The notes under the pieces: generated by a model
The model's database searches: none
What the model was told of the DNA's origin: nothing
Seen by the model: only the letters and a program-made list of their open reading frames with translations
Made by a program: the position numbers and the translations under genes
Assembly (NCBI RefSeq): GCF_030758975.1
Contig: NZ_CP132359.1
Location: 4,892,962-4,956,961, forward strand
From: Bosea beijingensis
Lineage (GTDB): Bacteria; Pseudomonadota; Alphaproteobacteria; Rhizobiales; Beijerinckiaceae
Length of the DNA stretch: 64,000 bases
Direction of reading: 5' to 3'
Shown: piece after piece, positions 8,442 to 19,815 of the stretch
How positions within the stretch are numbered: the stretch's first letter is position 1
How the letters are laid out: each line of letters opens with the position of its first letter

Positions 8442-8468
8442 ATATCACGAGAGGATACCCCGGTCGAT

Positions 8469-9215
8469 TCAGCGGTGGACGCCGAGCTGGGCGGTCAGGC
8501 CGCCATCGATCGGCAGCACGGTGCCGCTGATATAGGCGGCGGGCTCGCTCATCAGGAAGGCGGCGAGGCCGGCGACCTCCTCCGGCCTCGCGAAGCGGCC
8601 GGCCGGGATCTGGCCCTGCATCTTGTCGCGATAGGCGGCGTAGGGCGCCATCATGTCGGTGTCGACGAAGCCCGGTGCGATCACGTTGACGGTGACGCCG
8701 CGCTTGCCGGTCTCGACGGCCAGCGTCTTGGCATAGGAGATCAGCGCGCCCTTGGAGGCCGCGTAAGCCGCATTGCCGGGATTGCCGCGCAGCGCCGCGA
8801 CGGAGCCGATCGCGACGATGCGGCCAGCGCGGGCGCGGATCATGGCGCGCATCAGGCTCTTGGCGAGGCGGGTGAACGCCCAGAAATTGACCTGCATCGC
8901 CGCTTCGGCCTTGTCCTGCGCCATCATCGCGGCGAGCGAATCATAGGGCTGGCCGGCATTGTGGACGAGGCCGAAATAGGTTTCGCTTTCGCGCGCCTCG
9001 CAGAAGGCGTCGAGCGCCTCCTTGTCCGAGAGGTCGAGCGGCAGCGCGGTGATGGCGCGGCCAGGGTGGCTCGCGGCGATCTCCTGCGCCAGCGCCTTCG
9101 CCTGGTCGGCGGAGGAGCGGAAGGTGAAATCGACATCATGGCCGGCCGCGGCGAGCGCGCGCACGATCGCGGCGCCGACACCCTTGGCGCCGCCGGTGAC
9201 GAGAACTTTTGTCAT
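8469..9215 (-). CDS. fabG: 3-oxoacyl-ACP reductase, SDR family (FabG-type)
   Basis: A 248-residue short-chain dehydrogenase/reductase. The cofactor motif is GGAKGVG near residue 8, NAG is at about 86-88, and the catalytic triad is Ser138, Tyr151 and Lys155 (YAASK). The tail ISGTVLPIDGG is typical of FabG. It reduces the 3-oxo group after each condensation, presumably on AcpXL-bound chains given the cluster. Its ATG overlaps the stop of the upstream ketosynthase by 4 bases, so it belongs to the acpXL operon. Some rhizobial acpXL clusters lack a dedicated fabG, so this is a useful variation. Confidence 0.92.
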   Translation of the reverse strand: MTKVLVTGGAKGVGAAIVRALAAAGHDVDFTFRSSADQAKALAQEIAASHPGRAITALPLDLSDKEALDAFCEARESETYFGLVHNAGQPYDSLAAMMAQDKAEAAMQVNFWAFTRLAKSLMRAMIRARAGRIVAIGSVAALRGNPGNAAYAASKGALISYAKTLAVETGKRGVTVNVIAPGFVDTDMMAPYAAYRDKMQGQIPAGRFARPEEVAGLAAFLMSEPAAYISGTVLPIDGGLTAQLGVHR

Positions 9216-10492
9216 GCAGCCTCCGGAGGCGCCGTCAGCACGAGGCAGGTGTTCTGGCCGCCGAAGCCGAAGGAGTTGGAGATAATCGTCTTCACCTTCA
9301 CCTTGCGGGCGGTATTCGGCACGACGTCGAGTGCTATCGCGGGATCGGGGTTCACATAGTTGATCGTCGGCGGGATCGTGCCGTTGGCGATGGTCATGAA
9401 GGAGATCACCGCCTCGACCGCGCCTGCCGCCGTCAGGGTGTGGCCGATCATCGACTTGTTCGAGGAGATCGGCAGGCTCGCCATGCGTTCGCCGAAGACG
9501 GCGGCGCAGCTCATCGCCTCCATCTTGTCGTTCTCGGGCGTCGAGGTGCCGTGGGCGTTGATGTAGTCGACATCGTCAGGCGTCAGGCCGGCATCGGCGA
9601 GCGCGTCCTGCATGGCGAGGATGGCGGGCTTGCCGTCCGGGCTGGAGCGGGTGCGGTGGAAGCCGTCGCCGCGCTCGCCGCAGCCGGCGACGATGCCCAG
9701 GATGGTCGCGCCGCGCGCCAGCGCGTGGTCGTAATCCTCCAGCACCAGCGCACCGGCGCCTTCGCCCATGACGAAGCCGTCGCGGTTCTTCGAGAACGGC
9801 TTGGCCGCGCCTTCCGGCGGGTCGTTCTGGGTCGAGAGCGCCGAGAGCAGCGAGAAGCGGATCAGCGCCTCGGCATGGATCGAGCCGTCGGTGCCGATGC
9901 AGAGCGCGGCCTGGGTATCGCCGCGGCGGATCGCCTCGACGCCCATCTGGATCGCGGTTGCGCCCGAGGAGCAGGCGGTCGAGAGCGAGATCGGCGAGCC
10001 CTTGGTGCCGAAGCGGTCGGCGATATGGTCGGCGACGCCGCCGAAGACGAAGAGCTCGTGCATTGCCCGGAATTTGCCGGTCGCGGCAGTGCGCAGCAGA
10101 CCGTCGTAATCGGCTTCGCCCGCGGTCGCCTGAGCCATCTCCTGCTTCTGCGGCCATTCCATTTCGACTGGCGGCACCGCCATGAAGAGCTCGCCCGGAA
10201 AATCGCCAGCCGTGCCGATGCCGCTCTGGCCGACAGCCTCCTCGGCCGCGAGCGTCGCGAGCTTCTCGGAGAGCTGCGGGGCGGTGAACGGGCCGTCGAA
10301 CAGGAAATCGACGGTGCCGCCGATGCTGGTCTTCAGCCCGTCGGTCGGGAAGCGGTCGATGCGGTGGATGCCGGACTTGCCTGATGTCAGGGCTTGCCAG
10401 TTGGTCTCCTTGCCCTGGCCGAGCGAGGTGACGACGCCGAGCCCGGTGACGGCGACGAGCGGACGGCCCTTGGCGTCGCGATGCGTGGTCAT
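9212..10492 (-). CDS. fabF: beta-ketoacyl-ACP synthase II-type, catalytically intact (AcpXL cluster)
   Basis: A 426-residue condensing enzyme that extends acyl chains on ACP. The catalytic triad is complete: Cys174 in STACSSG, His314 in NAHGTSTP and His351 in SNKSMIGHT. The ATG at 10492 is preceded by GAGGG at suitable distance; a GTG 15 bases earlier overlaps the previous stop and is a possible alternative. It is one of two adjacent ketosynthase genes, as in rhizobial acpXL clusters; the neighbour lacks the active-site cysteine, so this subunit probably supplies catalysis for the pair. Confidence 0.93.
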   Translation of the reverse strand: MTTHRDAKGRPLVAVTGLGVVTSLGQGKETNWQALTSGKSGIHRIDRFPTDGLKTSIGGTVDFLFDGPFTAPQLSEKLATLAAEEAVGQSGIGTAGDFPGELFMAVPPVEMEWPQKQEMAQATAGEADYDGLLRTAATGKFRAMHELFVFGGVADHIADRFGTKGSPISLSTACSSGATAIQMGVEAIRRGDTQAALCIGTDGSIHAEALIRFSLLSALSTQNDPPEGAAKPFSKNRDGFVMGEGAGALVLEDYDHALARGATILGIVAGCGERGDGFHRTRSSPDGKPAILAMQDALADAGLTPDDVDYINAHGTSTPENDKMEAMSCAAVFGERMASLPISSNKSMIGHTLTAAGAVEAVISFMTIANGTIPPTINYVNPDPAIALDVVPNTARKVKVKTIISNSFGFGGQNTCLVLTAPPEAA

Positions 10493-10503
10493 GGCTTCAA
10501 CCC

Positions 10504-11637
10504 TCACGCTTGAACGAGATGCGCGGCGCCTTCGCCGCGCCAGTGGCCGGCGCCGGTAACGATCGCTTCCCTGGCCTGTCCGGCTGACAGGGCGATTGCC
10601 GCCAGCGCCACCGAAACCGGGAAGGCAGCCTCGACGCCATGGCCGACGAGATCGCCGCTCGCGATACGCTTGGCGGAGGGCGCCGCCGCGGCGATGGCTG
10701 CGGTTTCCTCAGCGGTGATGCCGGCGCAGCCAGTGGCGGCGGAGATTGCAAGAGCATTGCTGGCGATCGGGCCGAAGCTGCCGAGCAAGCCGTTCAAGGC
10801 GGACTGGACCGTGCCCGCCTCGCGACGGCTGCGCGCCGCGCCGGTGTGATTCAGCTTCGCATAGGCCTTGGCGCCGCGGTCGGCAGCGCGCTCGGCCGAT
10901 TCCAGTACGAGGAAGGCTCCGGCGCTGCCGGTGATCAGGCCGGGTGCGTCCTCGCGCTCGAAGACCGGCTTGAAATCGTCGCGGTGCAGATAGCCGCCGA
11001 GCTCGAAGAGCAGCAGCATGTCGCGGCGCTCGGCGTTATAGGCGCCGCCGACCAGCATCAGGTCGGATTGGCCCGATGCGATGCGGGCATGGGCGGTGCG
11101 GATCGCGTCGACGCCGGCCTGCTCCTCGCCCATGAAGGTGCGGGACGGACCGGTGATGCCGTGGACGATCGCGATATTGCCGGCGAGCAGGTTGGAGAGC
11201 TGCGCCAGGAACAGCGTCGGCCGGAGGTCGCCCATCAGGCGCTCGTTGAGGAAGGAGCCGGGCTCATTGGCGCCGCGCAGGCCTTCGAGAATGGCGGCAT
11301 CGACCGCATGGTCGCGCTCGCCGCCGCCGGCCGCGACGATGACCTGCAGGGCGCTCTTGGCCTCGACATCGTCCTTCAAGCCCGCGGAATCGAGGGCGAG
11401 GCCGGCCGCATAAACGCCGAGCCGCTGCCAGGGCTCCATCTGGCGCTGGTCGGATTTCTTCGGGATTTGCCTGTCCAGCTCCAGCGCCGCCAGCGGGTGG
11501 AGCGGATAGGGCTTGAAATTCTCGGTGTCGACGACCGGCGGGCCGCCGGCGGCGAGCGCAGCGGCATGGGTCTCGACGCCCTCGCCGAGGCTCGACGCGA
11601 TGCCGATGCCGGTAATGACCACGTCGCGGCGGTTCAT
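10504..11637 (-). CDS. ketosynthase-like protein lacking the active-site cysteine (chain-length-factor-like)
   Basis: A 377-residue thiolase-fold protein of the KAS family. Where active enzymes have TACSSG it reads GEEQAG, placing a glutamate (Glu172) at the cysteine position, and the NAHGTST histidine loop is also lost (the region reads SAATGCAG). The last histidine loop survives as VGHGVEA. Two adjacent ketosynthase genes are standard in acpXL clusters; by analogy with polyketide KS-beta subunits, this one may pair with the intact enzyme and set chain length. That pairing is inference. Its stop overlaps the leader of the intact fabF, and its ATG overlaps the fabZ-like stop by 4 bases. Confidence 0.88.
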   Translation of the reverse strand: MNRRDVVITGIGIASSLGEGVETHAAALAAGGPPVVDTENFKPYPLHPLAALELDRQIPKKSDQRQMEPWQRLGVYAAGLALDSAGLKDDVEAKSALQVIVAAGGGERDHAVDAAILEGLRGANEPGSFLNERLMGDLRPTLFLAQLSNLLAGNIAIVHGITGPSRTFMGEEQAGVDAIRTAHARIASGQSDLMLVGGAYNAERRDMLLLFELGGYLHRDDFKPVFEREDAPGLITGSAGAFLVLESAERAADRGAKAYAKLNHTGAARSRREAGTVQSALNGLLGSFGPIASNALAISAATGCAGITAEETAAIAAAAPSAKRIASGDLVGHGVEAAFPVSVALAAIALSAGQAREAIVTGAGHWRGEGAAHLVQA

Positions 11638-12098
11638 GGGGCAGGCTCCGGCGTCAGGCCGATTGTCTCGATGCGGCTTAGCATCAGCGCGCGCATATCG
11701 GCGGGGAAAGGCATCAGGCGGAAGCGCAGTTCGGCATCGCAGATCGGCTTGCCTTCGCTGGTCAGCTTTACCTTGGTTGCGGCATAGCCGGAGCCCTCGA
11801 TGACGAGTTCGGCGCTGGCTTCCAGTTCCGTGCGGGGCTCGACGAAGGTGCGGAAGCGCGCCTTGTCGACCGTCATCAGGAACGGCATCTGCGAGAGCCC
11901 GTTGAGGCCGAGCAGGAGATAGCCCGAGGCCTGCGCCATGGTCTCGGTCAGGAGCACGCCGGGCACCAGAGGGTGGCCGGGGAAATGGCCCTCGAAGACC
12001 GGGCTCTCGGCGGGAACGGTGGAGCGCGTCACGATGCGCTTCTGCGACGGATCGAAGGTCACGACCCTGTCGATCATGTCGAAATATTCGAGGCGCAT
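11634..12098 (-). CDS. fabZ: 3-hydroxyacyl-ACP dehydratase, FabZ-like (AcpXL cluster)
   Basis: A 154-residue single hot-dog-domain protein. The dehydratase active-site region is FEGHFPGHPLVPGVLLTE, with His38 and Glu52 in the positions of the FabZ catalytic pair. The ATG at 12098 gives the usual short N-terminus (MRLEYFDMIDRV); the frame extends 12 codons upstream without support. It removes water from 3-hydroxyacyl-ACP during elongation of the very long chain. The gene lies between acpXL and the cysteine-less ketosynthase, the order known from rhizobia. Confidence 0.9.
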   Translation of the reverse strand: MRLEYFDMIDRVVTFDPSQKRIVTRSTVPAESPVFEGHFPGHPLVPGVLLTETMAQASGYLLLGLNGLSQMPFLMTVDKARFRTFVEPRTELEASAELVIEGSGYAATKVKLTSEGKPICDAELRFRLMPFPADMRALMLSRIETIGLTPEPAP

Positions 12099-12241
12099 GC
12101 GATCCTTGGCTCTATCGGCGCCAGAACGGCGCAAGGCCGCGACACGGATCGGGCGATCCGCGCAACGGCCCCTATGCTCTATCGGGAGCCGCGCGCCGGC
12201 TCAAGTCCGGCGGCGGCGGAAGGCGATCACGCCTGACCGAT

Positions 12242-12523
12242 TCAGGCCTTCTTGGCGGCGACGAGATCGTCGATGCGCTTGCAGAGGTTCTCGAGCACGA
12301 AATACTGCTCGGCCGGGGCCTTGCCCTCGTTGACTTCCTGCGTCCACTGCTCGAGCGGCAGCTTGATGCCGAAGGCCTTGTCGATCGCGAAGGCGATGTC
12401 GAGGAAGGCCAGGGAATCGATGCCGAGATCTTCGATCGCGTGGCTCTGCGGCGTGATCTTCTCCCGCGGAATGTCGCAGGTTTCGGAAATGATGCCGGCG
12501 ACCGTCTCGAACGTGGCGGACAT
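12242..12523 (-). CDS. acpXL: specialised acyl carrier protein AcpXL
   Basis: A 93-residue acyl carrier protein. The phosphopantetheine site is Ser37 in [10 protein letters not shown]. Compared with the primary AcpP it has a longer insert and tail ([20 protein letters not shown]), which is characteristic of AcpXL, the carrier for the C28 hydroxy chain of rhizobial lipid A. First gene of the cluster, 143 bases ahead of fabZ. The frame is open far upstream, but the ACP fold begins at this ATG. The divergent neighbour is a chemoreceptor gene. Confidence 0.93.
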   Translation of the reverse strand: MSATFETVAGIISETCDIPREKITPQSHAIEDLGIDSLAFLDIAFAIDKAFGIKLPLEQWTQEVNEGKAPAEQYFVLENLCKRIDDLVAAKKA

Positions 12524-12793
12524 GCTGCGGGTGCTCCCGTCTGGTATCGGTGATGGCGGACGACATCCGAGCGCGGGATATCGCCCTGCGCTTGCCCCAA
12601 GTCGCCACCGAGGATGACTGAACCGCCCCCTTACACTGCAAGTCGCTCGAGGACAACTGCGCGGTGATGCGGAGCGGAGACTCCTCACGCCGTTGGAAAA
12701 GCGCATGAAAACCTAGCGGGCCGACGTTGGTTGACGGCGTGTTAACGATAGCCCTTCACGATGCTTCCGTTCCAGCAGGGCCGGATAACAACG

Positions 12794-14725
12794 ATGTCAT
12801 CGCTCAAGCATCGCTTCGCCGTTCTATGCCTCTTCCTGGCAGCGATCACTGGTGCAGCAGCCATCATCGGGATCTACACATCTCGCGAGATGGGCGCGAC
12901 GATCGACGAAATCGCCAATTCCGCTACGTCGATCCGCAATCATACGATCGGCGACATGCTCCATGATGGCATGCGAGCCGATGTCTACGCTGCCCTGATC
13001 CGGTCTGCGGCGGGCAAGGATGGGGCGGAGACGATCGAGCAGGTCCAGGAGCATGCCAAGGAGTTCCGCGAGAAGATCGCCGCCACGAAAAGCCTCGTCA
13101 GATCGGAGGACAGCGCCAATCGGCTCCGGACGCTCGACGAGCCCCTGGAGCAGTACATCAGCCAGGCGCTCGACATCGTGGCGCTTGCCTTCCGGGATCG
13201 TGCGGCGGCGCTGGCTGCGATGCCGCGCTTCGACGATCGCTTCAAAGCGCTCGAAGTCTCGATGAAGACGGTCGGCGATGCGCTGGAGGCGGAGGCGCTG
13301 AAGGCGCAGGCGGAGGCCAGCACGGCCCGCCAGTTCGCCAATATCGCGGCCATCGGCGGCCTGGTGATCGCCATCGCGACCGCGCTCGGCCTTTTCGCGA
13401 CGGTGCTCCTCAGTGTGGTCCGTCCCGTTTCGGGCATCGTCCAGGCAATGCGCGGCCTCGGAGCGACCGGCGCCTCGGCGGATATCCCCCATACCGGCCG
13501 GCGCGACGAGATCGGCGAGATGGCGCGGGCGATCGGCTCCTTCCAGAGCTCGCTCCACGAGCGCGCTGCTACCGACAGGCGCCGGGCGGAGGACGAGCTC
13601 GCAGCCGTCGAGCATCAGCGCCTGTCGACTGCGGAAACAGCCCGGCAGATCCAGACTGTCGTCGAGGCGGCCGCGCGCGGTGACTTCAGCCGTCGCGTCG
13701 ATACGCGGCTGGCCGAGGGCGAGATGGCAGCGCTCGTCGTTGGCATCAACCGGATCAACGAAGCGATCGACGACGCTACAACGAAATTCGCGACAATCCT
13801 CACCGCGATTGCCGGGGGAGACCTCACTCGAGTTGCCGCAGACGATTATTCCGGGCGGCTCGCCGACCTCAGTGGGTCGATCAACGAGATGGTCGGCAAG
13901 CTGTCGCAGACGGTGAGCGTCATCAAGGAAACGGCGACTGATGTGCGGTTGTCGGCGAGCGAGATCCAGACGGGCGCCGAGAATCTGTCGCACCGGACCG
14001 AAAGCCAGGCTTCGTCGCTGGAGGAAACCGCCGCCACGACTGAGGAGCTGGCCGCGTCGGTGAAAGCTTCGGCCCATGCATCGCATCGGGCGCTCAATCT
14101 CGCGCGGGAGGCCACGCAGGTCGCCGAGAGTGGCGGAGGCATTGTGAAGAATGCGATCGACGCCATGAGCCGGATCGAGCAGGCGAGCGGGAAGATCACC
14201 GACATCACCTCCGTCATCGACAACATCGCTTTCCAGACCAATCTGTTGGCCCTCAACGCCGCGGTCGAGGCGGCGCGCGCCGGCGAAGCCGGCAAGGGCT
14301 TCGCGGTGGTTGCCTCCGAGGTGCGGACGCTGGCGCAGCAAACCGCGGATGCAGCAAAGAGCATCTCGTCCCTGATCGCCCATTCGACCCACGAGGTTGC
14401 GAACGGCGTCGAACTCGTTCGCAATGCGGGCGAAGCGCTGGGCGCGATCGTCGGCGCTTCGCAAAAGGTCGCGAGCACCATTGCCGAGATTTCCTCGGCG
14501 TCCGGCGAGCAGGCCAACGGCATCGACGAGATGAGCCAGACCGTGGCCCATATGGACGAGATGACCCAGCAGAACGCGGCGCTTGCCGAGCAGAGCGCGG
14601 CGTCGGCGATCCTGTTGAGCCAGAAGATCGAACAGCTCGACACGCTGGTGGCGGCATTCCGGACGGCCAACGATGGCGAGCGCGTTGCAACCCCGGGCAA
14701 GACGGCCTGGTTGCGAGCAGGCTGA
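12794..14725 (+). CDS. methyl-accepting chemotaxis protein
   Basis: A 643-residue transmembrane chemoreceptor. A first membrane helix (about residues 8-28) leads to a roughly 150-residue periplasmic helical domain. The second helix is at about 180-208, followed by HAMP and a second HAMP-like stretch ([19 protein letters not shown]). The cytoplasmic signalling tip, with [20 protein letters not shown] and [10 protein letters not shown], is at about 475-510. No C-terminal CheR-binding pentapeptide is seen. ATG 12794 gives the standard short N-terminus; an in-frame ATG at 12761 would add 11 residues. The ligand cannot be told from sequence. A strong hairpin terminator follows. Confidence 0.92.
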   Translation: MSSLKHRFAVLCLFLAAITGAAAIIGIYTSREMGATIDEIANSATSIRNHTIGDMLHDGMRADVYAALIRSAAGKDGAETIEQVQEHAKEFREKIAATKSLVRSEDSANRLRTLDEPLEQYISQALDIVALAFRDRAAALAAMPRFDDRFKALEVSMKTVGDALEAEALKAQAEASTARQFANIAAIGGLVIAIATALGLFATVLLSVVRPVSGIVQAMRGLGATGASADIPHTGRRDEIGEMARAIGSFQSSLHERAATDRRRAEDELAAVEHQRLSTAETARQIQTVVEAAARGDFSRRVDTRLAEGEMAALVVGINRINEAIDDATTKFATILTAIAGGDLTRVAADDYSGRLADLSGSINEMVGKLSQTVSVIKETATDVRLSASEIQTGAENLSHRTESQASSLEETAATTEELAASVKASAHASHRALNLAREATQVAESGGGIVKNAIDAMSRIEQASGKITDITSVIDNIAFQTNLLALNAAVEAARAGEAGKGFAVVASEVRTLAQQTADAAKSISSLIAHSTHEVANGVELVRNAGEALGAIVGASQKVASTIAEISSASGEQANGIDEMSQTVAHMDEMTQQNAALAEQSAASAILLSQKIEQLDTLVAAFRTANDGERVATPGKTAWLRAG

Positions 14726-14760
14726 CCGACCGAACCGGACGCGCTGTGGCTTGAACTAAA

Positions 14761-14790
14761 AAAGCTCCCGAGGATGTCCTCGGGAGCTTT
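14761..14790. terminator. bidirectional intrinsic terminator between mcp and acnA
   Basis: A perfect 14-bp stem, AAAGCTCCCGAGGA and its complement, with a 2-base loop. It is flanked by an A-run on the left and TTTC on the right, so it can work for the converging chemoreceptor (plus strand) and aconitase (minus strand) transcripts. Confidence 0.88.
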
Positions 14791-14823
14791 CTTGTTGGTC
14801 GGGCGAATGCGGTGAGGTCGCCG

Positions 14824-17523
<2,700 letters not shown>

Positions 17524-17529
17524 TCGGGC

Positions 17530-17543
17530 TTGATCCTGATCAA
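17530..17543. promoter_or_regulatory. candidate Fnr box at the acnA translation start
   Basis: TTGATCCTGATCAA, a perfect match to the Fnr/FixK consensus TTGAT-N4-ATCAA, extended to a 16-base palindrome by flanking C and G. Its near edge is 7 bases from the acnA ATG, so a bound dimer would sit downstream of any promoter, a repressing geometry. Two similar sites occur at 40602 and 41457. Confidence 0.65.
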
Positions 17544-17742
17544 GGGGTTGCGGTCGCGACCGGAGCGCCCTTGCGGACACCGCCGTTCGAAGGCCTAATG
17601 CGCATGACGCGCGCGCCGCCTCGGGAGTGCCCGAGCCCCGCGCCGGATCGGCGTGCGGCGTAGCCGCGGGTTCTATAGAGCAATTCCAAGAAGCGCGCTA
17701 GATGAACGAAATGAGCTCGGACGTATCTGCGGCAGCGCTGCC

Positions 17743-18366
17743 TTGAAGCAAGTTTCATTCCCGCCGACGCGCCTTCTCGCCGAGAATCTCGCTTGCCGAC
17801 GTGGCGGCAGGCTGATTTTCGAAGGCTTGAGCTTCACGCTGCAACCGGGCGAGGCGATCGCGCTCACCGGCCGCAATGGCGCCGGCAAGTCGAGCCTGAT
17901 CGCCATGCTTTGCGGGCGCTTGCGGCCCGATGGCGGCCGGATTCGGCTGGAGGGAAGCGAGGACGAGGCCGAACTTGCCGAAATCTCGCATCTTGTCGGA
18001 CATCGGGACGGTTTGAAGACGGCGCTGACGGCGCGCGAAAACCTCGCCTTCGCGCAGGATGTGCTGGGCGATACCGCCGCGACCCCGGACGAGGCGCTGG
18101 CCGTCGTGGGGCTCGGCCATGCCGCGGAGCTGCCGGCGGGCTATCTGTCTGCGGGGCAGCGGCGGCGCGTCGCGCTGGCGCGACTTCTAGTGTCGCGCCG
18201 GCCCTACTGGCTGCTCGACGAGCCGCTTTCGGCGCTCGACACGGCCTCGCAAGCGATGGTCGCGGGGCTGATGCGGAATCATCTGGCCGAAGGCGGCGCG
18301 ATCCTGGCCGCGACCCATGGACCGCTCGGGATCGAGGGCGCGCGCGAAGTCAGGATCGGCCGGTGA
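17743..18366 (+). CDS. ccmA: heme exporter ATP-binding protein CcmA
   Basis: ATPase of the CcmABCD complex that delivers heme to CcmE during cytochrome c maturation. About 207 residues if the TTG at 17743 is used; the frame is open to a GTG at 17653, but that region does not look like CcmA. Walker A is GRNGAGKSS, the signature is LSAGQRRRVALARLL, Walker B is YWLLDEPLSALD and the switch histidine is in ATHGPLG. It overlaps ccmB by 4 bases. The ccm set here is A, B, then C, D, G after a gap; ccmE, F and H are not in the window. Confidence 0.9.
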   Translation: MKQVSFPPTRLLAENLACRRGGRLIFEGLSFTLQPGEAIALTGRNGAGKSSLIAMLCGRLRPDGGRIRLEGSEDEAELAEISHLVGHRDGLKTALTARENLAFAQDVLGDTAATPDEALAVVGLGHAAELPAGYLSAGQRRRVALARLLVSRRPYWLLDEPLSALDTASQAMVAGLMRNHLAEGGAILAATHGPLGIEGAREVRIGR

Positions 18367-19031
18367 AGCGCGCCTTCCTTGCCATTCTGAAACGCGACCT
18401 CGCCGTCGCCGGCCGGGCCGGCGGGGGTGGCGAGCTCGCGCTCGTCTTCTTCCTGACGCTGGTCGTGCTCGTGCCTTTCGCTCTGGGACCCGATCTCAAC
18501 CTGCTCTCGCGGATCGGGCCGGCGATACTCTGGCTCGGCGCGCTGCTTTCGGTGCTGATCGGGCTCGACCGGTTGTTCCAGAGCGATGAGGAAGACGGTT
18601 CGCTCGACCTGATCCGCGCCTCGGCCCTGCCGCTGGAACTCGCCGTGCTGGCCAAGGGCCTGGCGCATTGGCTGACGACCGGGCTGCCGCTGGCGCTGGT
18701 CTCGCCATTGCTCGGCCTGCTGGTCGCCTTGCCGGGCGAGGGCGTGTTGCCGCTGGTCGCGACGCTTCTGGTCGGTACACCGGCGCTGAGCTTCATCGGG
18801 GCGGGCGGGGCGGCGCTGGCCGCGAGCTTGCGGCGAGGTGGGTTGATCGTGCCGGTTCTGGTTGCACCGCTCACGGTGCCGGTCCTGATCTTCGGTGTTT
18901 CCGCCGCGAATGCGGCCGTGGGCGGCACCGTGCCCTTCCTGACGCCGTTCCTGATCCTGTGTGCGATCTCGCTTGGCGCGATCGTGGTCGGTACGGTGGC
19001 TGCAGCGGCAGCCCTGAGGTCAGCCGAGTAG
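18363..19031 (+). CDS. ccmB: heme exporter permease CcmB
   Basis: A 222-residue, six-helix inner-membrane subunit of the CcmAB ABC module. The GTG start overlaps the ccmA stop (GTGA). The conserved cytoplasmic stretch between helices 2 and 3 is DRLFQSDEEDGSLDLIRASA, which is diagnostic for CcmB. The last helices contain TVPVLIFGVSAANAA. It works with CcmA to release holo-CcmE from CcmC. Unlike many relatives, ccmC does not follow directly; two tiny genes lie between. Confidence 0.93.
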   Translation: MKRAFLAILKRDLAVAGRAGGGGELALVFFLTLVVLVPFALGPDLNLLSRIGPAILWLGALLSVLIGLDRLFQSDEEDGSLDLIRASALPLELAVLAKGLAHWLTTGLPLALVSPLLGLLVALPGEGVLPLVATLLVGTPALSFIGAGGAALAASLRRGGLIVPVLVAPLTVPVLIFGVSAANAAVGGTVPFLTPFLILCAISLGAIVVGTVAAAAALRSAE

Positions 19032-19036
19032 GGAGT

Positions 19037-19264
19037 TCAGTCGCGCTGGGGCGCCAGTGCGACGAATTCGACGGGGTGGCCGCATTGGGTCGCGAATCTG
19101 GCGACGCTGGCTGCGATATCCTCGAGAGCGATGTTCCGCTCGGCGAAAACAAGACGGATTTCCTCGGCCGCGGCATTGACGTCGAGGATGGGTGTCTCGT
19201 CGATTTTGCTGCGTACCTTCATTTCGACGGCACGTTGCATGTCTTCCGACAGCTTGATCAACAT
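19037..19264 (-). CDS. hypothetical 75-residue protein
   Basis: A small soluble protein, acidic and helical, with no motif I recognise. The ATG is well supported by TCAGGAGGATCGACC just before it. Codon use and GC-rich third positions look like the neighbours. It is encoded opposite to the ccm genes and converges on ccmB with a 5-base gap. The gene 203 bases upstream on the plus strand codes for an RHH-like protein; the two may form a divergently transcribed unit inserted between ccmB and ccmC. Function unknown. Confidence 0.65.
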   Translation of the reverse strand: MLIKLSEDMQRAVEMKVRSKIDETPILDVNAAAEEIRLVFAERNIALEDIAASVARFATQCGHPVEFVALAPQRD

Positions 19265-19466
19265 GGTCGATCCTCCTGATTGACAAGCTAGCGTAAGAGA
19301 GCTGTCGATGCAACCTTGAATCCATAAAAAGAATAATATTTTCAATGCCTTAGCAAAATAACAAGTTGGAGGCATAGACTCTGGTAGCGGCATCGGGGGC
19401 GCTGCTTGCATCGCAGCCGTCAGCCCTGCTATCGTCATTTACTTATTTTGATGCGGTTGCACAAAA

Positions 19467-19706
19467 ATGCCGGCGGACGAACGGGGCGAACGCCTCCAGA
19501 TCATGCTCAGTCAGGAGGAGCTGCGCGCTCTGGAGGATTGGCGTTTCGCCAAGCGCATGCCGAGCCGGGCGGCAGCGGTGCGCGAGCTGTTGCGGCGCGG
19601 GCTGGCGGCCGAAGGATTCGACCTCGCCGGCGAGGGCATTCGTTCCAAGCAGTTCGGCATCGTCGACAAGGGCGGTGCGGATGCCTCGTCGGACGAGGAT
19701 GCCTAG
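19467..19706 (+). CDS. small ribbon-helix-helix-like protein
   Basis: A 79-residue protein. The region LQIMLSQEELRALEDWRF followed by MPSRAAAVRELLRRGLAAE resembles an RHH (CopG/Arc) DNA-binding unit: a strand, then two helices. The tail is acidic (ADASSDEDA). It could be a regulator of itself or of ccmC, which starts 110 bases downstream, or an orphan antitoxin; no toxin-like gene adjoins it. The AT-rich stretch 19300-19380 upstream probably holds promoters for it and for the divergent 75-residue gene. Confidence 0.7.
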   Translation: MPADERGERLQIMLSQEELRALEDWRFAKRMPSRAAAVRELLRRGLAAEGFDLAGEGIRSKQFGIVDKGGADASSDEDA

Positions 19707-19815
19707 CCGAAGCGTGATTGTCGCATCCCCCAGGCATGGATTGCTTGGAACGGGTCGAGATTGCTAAAGCTCTCGTCATGGCGCTCAAGCTCCCGCAACT
19801 GACATCGCCCGCATC

